A stretch of 64,000 nt of DNA from NCBI GenBank assembly GCA_964353015.1, contig CAYGUA010000020.1, forward strand, positions 1-64,000, written 5' to 3'. Shown here piece after piece: positions 46,101 to 53,600 of the stretch. Position numbers and translations under genes: made by a program. The notes beneath the pieces are model-generated. The model had not been told where the DNA came from and searched no databases. It saw only the letters and a program-made list of their open reading frames with translations. Source of the DNA: JAMZMI01 sp964353015. Lineage in GTDB: Bacteria > Bacteroidota > Bacteroidia > Cytophagales > Cyclobacteriaceae. Every line of letters begins with the position of its first letter. Within the stretch, counting starts at the first letter, position 1.

Positions 46101-46424
46101 TATGTCTATTTCCAAGGCCACATCGACGATGGTTTTACCCGAAACTTTTACTTGCTGATTCGCAAATCCGATAAAACTAAAAGTAAGAGTTGAGCCTTCA
46201 GTAGCAGTTACCTTGTAATTCCCATCTATGTCTGTAACTGTACCGTTCGTTGTTCCAAGAATGATCACACTTACGCCCGGCAAAGTTTCGCCAGTCTCAG
46301 CATCGGTTACAGTACCAGAAATCGTGCGTTCTTGAGAATAAACATCCGGTATAAGAACCAGCGCTAAAACTATCACGAAAACTGTTCGCAACCAGCTTAT
46401 ACTTTTTAAAAAATCAGTAGTCAT
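43140..46424 (-). CDS. susC: SusC/RagA-family TonB-dependent outer-membrane transporter
   Basis: 1094-residue beta-barrel that imports oligosaccharides under the lid of SusD, driven by TonB. A signal peptide (cut near residue 30, after DVYSQ) is followed by a carboxypeptidase-regulatory-like domain (ISGTVTDAETGETLPGVSV), the plug domain with the SusC signature KDAAATAIYGAQASNGVIVIRT, and a long barrel ending with an aromatic residue (AGVNLTF). There is no N-terminal STN domain, so it is not an anti-sigma/ECF-controlled transducer. A LacI-type operator lies 53 bases upstream of the ATG. Confidence 0.96.
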   Translation of the reverse strand: MTTDFLKSISWLRTVFVIVLALVLIPDVYSQERTISGTVTDAETGETLPGVSVIILGTTNGTVTDIDGNYKVTATEGSTLTFSFIGFANQQVKVSGKTIVDVALEIDIKALDEVVIVDYGYGSVKKTDFTGSVATLSGSDLKKIPMASTAQALTGRLPGVNVLTTDGSPGAEIVIRVRGGNSITQDNSPLYVVDGFIVNSINDIPPSDIESITVLKDAAATAIYGAQASNGVIVIRTKTPVAGKTTVSYNGFVQGLFLPDDRRHNVLSPYEYVLANYEYAKLNSSTDVKNFEKYFGTYEDLELYKNKPGTDWQDELFGSTRISQYHNLSVSGGSEMTKMNLSVTTNNDEGLLSNNAYERNVINFKLSHKISDKIMFDAGARITNTIKNGAGTSGNAQLSIKDAIQTRPVNGIADELDIDLTNSSGDDQYQSFLLSLVNPTELLKQDWRKRTTNSYVLNAGLTWEVIDNLNIKTTINGQHDFDENLRYYGPLTSESFNNGGNLPIGERTDTQNTSMRWMNTASYTVPNLNNQSLNILIGQEIYSSGGQRHFVRSEDFRETITPQDLFANMTFGRTDRHETEDYTQQNRFSTFGRLDYQYAGKYLATATFRSDASSKFAKENRLGIFPAVALGWKISEEGFLSGAAAIDVLKLRISYGQTGNDGISANATKFLLTGSTNRGPGFNNVDNAYYTPESRVLFNPFLVWETTINRNVGLDFTLFRSKIEGTVDFYYNTSKDLLLQKAIPQNSGFQYQWENIGSTSSKGVDLGINSFIIDKNDLSVSLNFNLGVNRVQLEDLGGPTERFDQSNWASTDLKDRDDFYAKVGGKIGNIYGYVTDGYYTTDDFSSYDEATGKYILKEGVANSGATVGRADVRPGFLKLKDLNGDSLITSEDRKIIGNTLPKAQGGFGLNARYKGFDVALFFNWSLGNDVYNAEKIQFSQFRRTTYGNMLNEMNSDHRFSYIDVDGTYGAPGEVVTDLTQLAEMNAGKDIWSHYSYGVAGAVIHSWAVEDGSFIRLNQASIGYSLPTKLISKLKLSQFRVYVTGNNLHLWTKYSGFDPEVSTSRSSTFQQLTPGVDYSSFPRSRSFTAGVNLTF

Positions 46425-46477
46425 AGTTCATATTTAATTTTTGGTTAGTTGATATTTCTCAATTCGGTGTTATCAAT

Positions 46478-46493
46478 GTGTAATCGATTGCGC
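46478..46493. promoter_or_regulatory. LacI-type operator upstream of susC
   Basis: GTGTAATCGATTGCGC, read on the minus strand GCGCAATCGATTACAC, lies 53 bases upstream of the susC ATG. It matches the uxaB site at 15 of 16 positions and has the CG-centred semi-palindrome typical of LacI-family operators. The LacI regulator at 56958 is the likely binder. Confidence 0.72.
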
Positions 46494-46507
46494 GTTTTGT
46501 AAAAAAT

Positions 46508-46529
46508 AAAAGCCTTTTTTATGGCTTTT
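46508..46529 (-). terminator. Terminator-like hairpin upstream of susC
   Basis: AAAAGCC and GGCTTTT (arms 46508-46514 and 46523-46529) enclose an 8-base loop. Read on the minus strand, the hairpin is followed by an interrupted T-run (TTTTATTTTTT), as in an intrinsic terminator, and lies between the upstream intergenic DNA and the LacI-type operator of susC. It may stop stray transcription or act as a leader attenuator. Confidence 0.4.
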
Positions 46530-46807
46530 TTAAATGATTCAGAGCATGAATGACATTGAACTCATCATTACACTTCACTAAAATCAAGCTTAAAGAAAAT
46601 CAAAATTCTTTAAATCTAAAATCTTTTCATTATAATTCTCATAAATTAATTATTTCAATTCATATCAAATATTAGCTAATTTGCAATTTTTAGGATGTTT
46701 ATTGCCGATATCTATTCTTTTATATCCTTGACCCCAAAGAAAAAAACCGAATAATTTTTCCCTGAGTCACCTGATCACGCAGTAATTTTTATTTTTACAA
46801 TACTTAT

Positions 46808-46823
46808 GTTCAATCGATTACTC
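46808..46823. promoter_or_regulatory. LacI-type operator upstream of GH43
   Basis: GTTCAATCGATTACTC matches the susC-site consensus GCGCAATCGATTACAC at 13 of 16 positions, with an identical 11-base core (CAATCGATTAC). It ends 13 bases before the GH43 ATG. Confidence 0.62.
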
Positions 46824-46836
46824 TAACCTTCTCAAA

Positions 46837-48453
46837 ATGAAATGCTTCTTGGCCCCATTCATATTTTTTATAACTCTCCAAATTTCCCAAGGACAGGGTA
46901 TCGAATTATCTGCCTCCAAAGTATGGTCCCCAGATAACGGAAATGGCACTTATAATAATCCAATTATTCATGCTGATTATTCTGATCCAGATATTTGCCG
47001 TGTTGGGAATAACTTTTATATGACTGCATCTTCTTTTAATTCAGTCCCTGCACTCCCTATTCTGCATTCGACAGATTTGGTGAATTGGACGATTATTAAC
47101 CATGCAGTAAAGGAATTTCCAGGAAATTATTATGACAAACCACAGCATGGAAACGGGGTTTGGGCACCATGTATTAGATTTCATGACGGCACATTCTATA
47201 TTTATTGGGGTGATCCAGATCAAGGGATTTTTATGGTACACACAAATGATCCTGCGGGTGAATGGTCGGCACCAGTTTTGGTGAAAAAAGCTTATGGAAA
47301 CATCGACTCAAGCCCACTCTGGGATGATGACGGCAAAGTTTACATGATTCATGCCTTTGCACATAGTCGCGCAGGAGTCAAGAGTTTGCTACAAGTAGTG
47401 GAACTGAGTGCTGATGGTTCTCAGATTTTGGATAAGGGTCAAATAGTTTTTGACGGACATAAGGATCATCCAACGATCGAAGGACCGAAGTTCTATAAGC
47501 GAAATGGATATTATTACATTTTTGCGCCTGCAGGAGGCGTACCCACAGGCTGGCAACTAATATTAAGATCCAAGAATATTTATGGGCCTTATGAAGAAAA
47601 AATTGTGTTAGCACAAGGTGATACACCAATCAACGGCCCTCATCAAGGTGGCTGGGTAGAACTCGACAATGGTGAAAATTGGTTCGTGCATTTTCAGGAT
47701 CGGGGACCGTACGGTCGCATTGTGCATTTACAACCTGTAAATTGGATTGACAATTGGCCAGTGATGGGTAATGACAAAGATGGAGATGGAACGGGTGAAC
47801 CTTACTTGACTTACACCAAGCCAAAATTACCCAAAGCCCCGATAGCTAATCCACAGGATTCTGATGAATTTAATAATGCAACGCTTGGATTGCAATGGCA
47901 ATGGAATGCTAATCCTCAATCCGGATGGTATTCATTGACAGAAAAGAAAGGTCTATTAAAACTAAACTGCATGACCAATCCGGAAGGAACTTCCAATCTG
48001 TGGATGACGCCCAATTTACTTCTTCAGAAATTTCCAGCAGAGACCTTCAAGAATATTGTGAAAATTGATGCAAGTACCTTGAAAGATAATGAAGAAGCTG
48101 GTTTGTTGATTTTTGGAAGAAACTATGCTTCGCTTTCTATTCAGAGAAAAAATGATCAACTAATAATCATTCAAAGAGTATGTATCAATGCCGATGAAAA
48201 CCTATCGGAAAAGACCATCGCTTCCGAGAAAATTAATAATACAGAATTATACCTTAGAGCAGAAGTGTCAACTGGTGCAATGGTCCAGTTTTCTTATAGC
48301 TCAGATGGTAAGAAATACACCAACATTGGGGAACCTTTTAAAGCACGAGAAGGTAAATGGGTCGGTGCAAAAAGTGGGGTCTATGCCAAAAGATCGCAAG
48401 AAACAGGAATTGGTGGTTATGTTTTGATAGATTGGTTTCATGTTGAAAAATAG
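46837..48453 (+). CDS. GH43 family glycoside hydrolase (arabinofuranosidase/xylosidase type)
   Basis: Secreted 538-residue enzyme with a signal peptide (cut near residue 19). The N-terminal five-bladed propeller shows all three GH43 catalytic acids: base Asp50 in HADYSDPDI, Asp157 in GNIDSSPLWDDDGK, and acid Glu215 in TIEGPKFYKRNGYYYIF. The C-terminal part (about 340-538) is a jelly-roll of the concanavalin-like DUF1349 type often found in this group. In this locus the likely job is removing L-arabinose from pectic side chains, feeding the ara operon. Beta-xylosidase activity is the alternative. It overlaps the next gene by 14 bases. Confidence 0.9.
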   Translation: MKCFLAPFIFFITLQISQGQGIELSASKVWSPDNGNGTYNNPIIHADYSDPDICRVGNNFYMTASSFNSVPALPILHSTDLVNWTIINHAVKEFPGNYYDKPQHGNGVWAPCIRFHDGTFYIYWGDPDQGIFMVHTNDPAGEWSAPVLVKKAYGNIDSSPLWDDDGKVYMIHAFAHSRAGVKSLLQVVELSADGSQILDKGQIVFDGHKDHPTIEGPKFYKRNGYYYIFAPAGGVPTGWQLILRSKNIYGPYEEKIVLAQGDTPINGPHQGGWVELDNGENWFVHFQDRGPYGRIVHLQPVNWIDNWPVMGNDKDGDGTGEPYLTYTKPKLPKAPIANPQDSDEFNNATLGLQWQWNANPQSGWYSLTEKKGLLKLNCMTNPEGTSNLWMTPNLLLQKFPAETFKNIVKIDASTLKDNEEAGLLIFGRNYASLSIQRKNDQLIIIQRVCINADENLSEKTIASEKINNTELYLRAEVSTGAMVQFSYSSDGKKYTNIGEPFKAREGKWVGAKSGVYAKRSQETGIGGYVLIDWFHVEK

Positions 48454-49399
48454 GTTAGGGCCAAGCCTCATAATCATGTTGCACTTGGTATTTCTAAGTG
48501 CTCAACTAGCTGCACAATACAGCACCAATATTATTGTCGCCAAAGATGGCACTGGTGATTATACTTCCATACAAGAAGCCATTAACTCTACTAAAGCATT
48601 TCCTGATCAACCAATTACCGTCTTCATCAAAAAAGGTATTTACAATGAAAAGATCACAATCTATGAGTGGAATAACAACCTTAACCTAACAGGTGAAAGT
48701 CGTGACAGCACAATCATTGAATGGAGTGATTATTTCAAAAGTATAGATCTGGGCAGAAACAGCACTTTTCACACTTACACATTAAAGATTGAATCAAATG
48801 ATTTGAAAATTGAAAACCTCACAATCATAAACAATGCAGGACCAGTTGGTCAGGCTGTGGCCTTACATTTAGCAGGAGACAGAGTAGCAATAAACAATTG
48901 CACAATTAAAGGACATCAAGATACCATTTATGCGACTGGTGAAGGTTTTCGTCAATATTTCCGCGATTGTTTGATTGAAGGCACTACAGATTTTATTTTC
49001 GGATCTGCTACTGTGATTTTTGACGAATGCGTCATTCATTCAAAATCAAATTCCTATATCACAGCGTCTTCCACTCCAGCTTCCGCAAAATATGGTTTCA
49101 TATTTAAATCATGTATGCTTACTGCAGATGCAGGGATTGATCAAGTGTATTTGGGAAGACCGTGGCGACCATATGCCCGAACGGTTTATCTTAATTGTGA
49201 ATTAGGTGATCACATATTGCCAGCAGGATGGGATAATTGGTCATCTAAGGACACTGAAAAGACCGCCTTTTATGCCGAATATAACTCATCTGGACCTGGG
49301 GCAAATTCAAAAGATCGAGTGGAGTGGTCAAAACAATTAAGCAAAAAAGAAGCCTCTAAATACACTGTAGATCGCATATTTAGAGGCTGGAAACCTTAA
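48440..49399 (+). CDS. Pectinesterase, CE8 family
   Basis: Removes methyl esters from homogalacturonan, preparing it for lyases. Secreted, 319 residues; the first ATG gives a basic signal peptide (cut near residue 25, after AQLAAQ), though it overlaps the GH43 gene by 14 bases. CE8 catalytic residues are visible: Asp161 in GHQDTIY, the nucleophile Asp184 in GTTDFIFG, and Arg240 with Trp242 in LGRPWRP. It forms a two-gene operon with GH43 under a LacI-type operator. A second CE8 gene lies at 62406. Confidence 0.94.
   Translation: MLKNRLGPSLIIMLHLVFLSAQLAAQYSTNIIVAKDGTGDYTSIQEAINSTKAFPDQPITVFIKKGIYNEKITIYEWNNNLNLTGESRDSTIIEWSDYFKSIDLGRNSTFHTYTLKIESNDLKIENLTIINNAGPVGQAVALHLAGDRVAINNCTIKGHQDTIYATGEGFRQYFRDCLIEGTTDFIFGSATVIFDECVIHSKSNSYITASSTPASAKYGFIFKSCMLTADAGIDQVYLGRPWRPYARTVYLNCELGDHILPAGWDNWSSKDTEKTAFYAEYNSSGPGANSKDRVEWSKQLSKKEASKYTVDRIFRGWKP
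49352..49387. repeat. Perfect 11-bp inverted repeat inside the 3' end of the CE8 gene
   Basis: GCCTCTAAATA (49352-49362) and TATTTAGAGGC (49377-49387) pair perfectly around a 14-base loop, ending 12 bases before the CE8 stop. The convergent DUF4861 gene ends at 49417, only 17 bases away, and no other terminator is visible between them. It may act as a coding-sequence terminator or 3' mRNA stabiliser. The symmetry could also come by chance from the protein sequence. Confidence 0.5.
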
Positions 49400-49416
49400 T
49401 TTTCTCTTGAATATTT

Positions 49417-50610
49417 TTAAAGAAATTTTATTTTCAAAGGTTGATTAAGCTTGATAAGTTCAGATTCCATTAATGCTTCAAAATCTTCTAATGATTGAAT
49501 TTTAGACGAATCCTGCTCCCATGCAGCCATAAAATAATAAGTGATTTTATTCTGTGGGTTAAAGATCACCACATGACTTCCATTGCCATCAAATACTTGT
49601 GAAACTGCATTATTTTCAACAATGATTGCAAGACCCATTCGATCCTTATTCAAACTAAAAGACCCAAAAGTGGCCAGCAATCGATAATCACCGACTGTCT
49701 TATCAATGAATTCTTCGCCTTTGCTTATAACCAGACCAGTACAAAAGCCTTCAATAGGTTTGGTAAAACTGATCTGATGTTTAGTTAAGGCAGAACCACC
49801 TCGGATATTTAAGGTTGAAACTAAGGAAGTCTTTTCAGTTTCTGTTTGCCAGCCATAATAATTTGTAGTGATTTCTGATTCCAAAAAACCGTCTTTGGTA
49901 ATCTCACACAATACAGAATCAACTGATTGGAACCGATAGAGTGAATCATTTAGATATCTACCTATTGATCCCAACCCCAAAGTCTTTCCAACTTTGAGTA
50001 AATCCATACCCCAATCTGATTCTTCGTGATATGAATCAAAACCATCCTGACCTACATCCTGAAGCACCATTTCGGACGTTTTTTTACCGAAATAATCCAT
50101 GCCATTTCTCCAGTCAAGGTAAAACCTATATGCCGCCTTATCCGATTCCCAACCAGGACCTTCATACCTTATATAAAAGGAATGATCTGTATGGCTTGCA
50201 GGAACGCTAAGAGAAGTTATATTTTCAAATTCTCCGCCTAAATATTTTCGACCTTCCCAATTCCCGCCATTCTTAACTGATATTTCGGCTTGAGTAATTT
50301 TCTTGATTTTCTGATTCTCATCCTTTACTAACTCATATGTTCTGTTCTCATTTGCCTCAAGAGAAATCAATAAGAGCCCCTGATCCGCAAAACCATCATC
50401 ATCTAAATCAATCAAATCAACGCCAATCTGATCACTCTCTGATCTTGCAGCTAAGCCATAATCGACTGAAAAGTTTTTGTTTGTTAGATCAATTGTAATA
50501 ACCTCTGATCGATCCAAATCAGAAGGATTAGTAATATTAATGGTGAGCTTATTATTCTGACAGGCTGATAAAGCCAAAATAGGGAGAAGAAAAAGAATGT
50601 GATTTTTCAT
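49417..50610 (-). CDS. DUF4861 lipoprotein of pectin loci
   Basis: 397-residue lipoprotein (Cys17 in LALSACQNN). The segment from about 145 to 225 is the recognisable DUF4861 core: RYEGPGWESDKAAYRFYLD, then GMDYFGKK, VGQDGFDSYHEESDWGMD and LKVGKTLGLGSIG. The family is often encoded beside pectin-degrading enzymes in Bacteroidota and its activity is not settled. Its broad aromatic and acidic conserved patch suggests an enzyme or a sugar-binding surface protein. It faces the CE8 gene and lies downstream of the giant T9SS gene, separated by a terminator. Confidence 0.85.
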   Translation of the reverse strand: MKNHILFLLPILALSACQNNKLTINITNPSDLDRSEVITIDLTNKNFSVDYGLAARSESDQIGVDLIDLDDDGFADQGLLLISLEANENRTYELVKDENQKIKKITQAEISVKNGGNWEGRKYLGGEFENITSLSVPASHTDHSFYIRYEGPGWESDKAAYRFYLDWRNGMDYFGKKTSEMVLQDVGQDGFDSYHEESDWGMDLLKVGKTLGLGSIGRYLNDSLYRFQSVDSVLCEITKDGFLESEITTNYYGWQTETEKTSLVSTLNIRGGSALTKHQISFTKPIEGFCTGLVISKGEEFIDKTVGDYRLLATFGSFSLNKDRMGLAIIVENNAVSQVFDGNGSHVVIFNPQNKITYYFMAAWEQDSSKIQSLEDFEALMESELIKLNQPLKIKFL

Positions 50611-50638
50611 TTTTTAAAAATAAATCAGATTAAATAAG

Positions 50639-50664
50639 AAGAGGTCACCATTAGGTGACCTCTT
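50639..50664. terminator. Intrinsic terminator of the giant T9SS gene
   Basis: AAGAGGTCACC (50639-50649) and GGTGACCTCTT (50654-50664) form a perfect 11-bp stem with a tetraloop, 27 bases beyond the stop of the 2001-residue gene. A-rich and T-rich flanks lie on the two sides. Confidence 0.88.
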
Positions 50665-50691
50665 TTCAAATTAGCTTGTTCTAACAGTAGC

Positions 50692-53600
50692 TTATTTTAT
50701 GATTTTAGTTCTTAATTCAGTTTGATCAATCATCAACAAATTGATGAAGTAAACTCCTTTATCCAAGTCAGATACGTCTAAATCTATCGACTTAGCACCA
50801 TTATCATTTTTGAATCTTTTCACTAAACTTCCAGCAGTACTATAAACACTAAGTTCAGCCACTTCTAGCGCATTGTGAATTGAAAGCATATTGACAACAG
50901 GATTAGGATATAATCCAAGTTTTGCAATAGGACTAAGAGCCAATTCAACAGCAGTAGTAGTGAAATTAATAGCGTAAGCCTGTGTAGTTCCATCTTCTGC
51001 TGTAACTGTTACTGTGGCTGTACCCGGTATAGAATTAGGGTAAGACACTGAAGCAGTAGCATTTACATCAGTTGTAGTCGCAAGGATCCCAGGTACTTCA
51101 AAAGTAGACAATTCAATATCATAGCTGAATATCGATGCACTGAATCCTGAAATACTCGTTCCGTCTACTTTAAGATCAGATAAAGAAGCATCTGAAGAAA
51201 GAGCCACATCAAATTTCAAAGTATATGTAATCACAGTTACTCCATCTTCGGCAGTCACTACAATTTTAGTTTCTCCAGGGAAAGTAGTAGCATCAGTAAT
51301 TACTACAGTCGCACCTGCATAAGTTGGTGTAGCCGTAACAGTCGGAATAGTTGTTCCAGTAATACCAACATTATAGAATGTAATTCCTGATTGTAAAGTT
51401 AAAGGTTCACCATCGATTGTGATAGCTGACAAGGTAGCATCCGTACTTATCGCAACCGTAAAGTTTATAGTATATGTATTCGGACCAGGATTTGTATACG
51501 TATTTGATACCATCACGGTAGACGTTCCAGGTAATTCAGTTGCATCTGTCAAAGTAACTGTTGCAGCATTGTCAACTGGAGTCCCAACCACAGTTGGAAC
51601 AGTCGTTGTTCCAGGATCAAGCACTACATCATAGGTAAACACCTCTTTATCAAAACCTGCTACTGTCGTACCATTTACGGTCAAATCAGACAATTGTGTG
51701 GCATCAAGAGCCCCATCTGCTACGATGAAATTAATAGTATACGTTCTAACCGTAGTTCCATCTTCCGCTGTAATTACTACGGTAGCAGCACTAGGTAATG
51801 CACCAGCCTGAGTGATTACAACAACTGCATTTTGAGTATCTCTTGCCACAGCGGCAACTGTACCAGCAGTAGTTGTCCCTGGAGCCAATAAAACTTCATA
51901 GTTGAATATACCTATGCTGAATCCTGTCACTGTTGTGCCATCTATTGTAAGATCTGACAAGAATGCATCAGTTGATGCCAAATTCTTATTCCAACGGGGG
52001 TCACCAATAAGTGCGCCATCAGTTCCCATGGTGTAGAATGCATCATTTTGAACTGTAAGTACTGCATTTGCCGCATCCAGATACTGAGGATCAGCATTTA
52101 TATAGTTCTCATCTGTGGTCCAAACATTGTTCTCATTTAATTCAATATTGAAGTTTGCGTTGTTCTTTCTTACATCCACAATTACGTCATCCATTTTAAA
52201 CATATCAAGTGTATCAGCAATAGAATTTGCCAATAAATTGGTCACGATATTATTAGTGAAATCGAAGGTAGAACCCGCGGCAGAGTTTTGAACCAATACA
52301 AATTCATAAACTAGTTCAGGGAATGCTTCGTTGACTGCATCGATCGTACAATGGTCAATTATTATTTCCTTTACATTATCAGTTTGGCTATCCAAGAAAG
52401 ACTTTGCTCCACCTTGAAAAGTAGAATTCCTTAGTTCTAGGTGATTCACCTTACAACCGCCATAAAATCCAAAATTTGCATATGATCCAGTCTTAATATT
52501 CACACCCTTTCTTGTAGATATAAAATCGGTGAAGACTATGTTTTCCATTGTATGGGTAGCTGCTGAGGATCTATCACCTCTAATGATGCATCGTCCATAA
52601 TCTTTAGCGGTTACATCATCCACAATGACATGTTTACCATTTACCATGTCAGCAGTGAAATTGATAAAATAATCAGCAGAAGTTGTAGTTGGTGTGATCT
52701 CGAAATCAATTCCTCTTATCACAATACCATCACCATCACCATTCATCTCAATTACCTTAGAGTAAACTTTTGGCCTGGTTATAGGATTAGGAACTGACAT
52801 AAGAACGATTTGCTTACCACCAGTTCTTGCTGTGTTGAAATCATAAACTCCACCATCCACAAGTACAAGTGTATCACCTACAATTGCCGCAGCATCAAAA
52901 GCTGCTGGGATATTTCCGCCACTTGGAATAATTGTCCAGGTCGGTGGGTAAAGTGAAACTGATATATTCAAGCTGTATGTAGCCATTGCCACACCATCGG
53001 CTGCTGTTACTGCAACTGTGGCAGTTCCAGGCATACTTGTAATATTTGTAACAACCACTGTTGCTGCCGGATTATTGGCAATAGCCTCAACCACAGGAAT
53101 GTCAACTGTTCCTCGTGGAAGTAAGATTTCATAATCAAAAACCTGAGGATCAAAACCAGCCACGGTTACAGCATCTAATGTCAAGTCTGCAAGTGTCGAG
53201 TCATTTGGCTCGAATCCATTGATTATAGGAATAGCAGGTGGAGTTAATCCCGTTAATACGTATGCGGCATTTCTCCATATTGTCAATCCATCATCCGTAA
53301 GATTTGTGCCCTTATTTTTGATCATCGCACCATAATTAAATGACATGGCAACCATATCATGTGCAAGTACATCTGCTACATCAGTTCCAACCTGTGTGCC
53401 TGCTGGAATGTAATTGATCACTATCGTAGAATCGGGATCATTACCTTCATCTACATGAGCCAGAAGTGTTGCTTTTGTCGAAAGTTCCAGTCTGTTAAGT
53501 ACATCAACAGAGTTAGTTCCAATGCCTCCATCCTGATTCGCAGTGGTATTGAAAAGTTTTACAGAATCTCCTTCAAACGTTAATCCATTGAATATCGGAT

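Larger units (their letters stand above)
46425..46836. other. Divergent control region between susC and GH43 genes
   Basis: A 412-base gene-free stretch. It holds one LacI-type operator near each end (46478-46493 facing susC and 46808-46823 facing GH43) and an intrinsic-terminator-like hairpin at 46508-46529. No ORF with a plausible product was seen. The middle portion (about 46540-46800) shows nothing I can name; it is very AT-rich. Confidence 0.7.
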
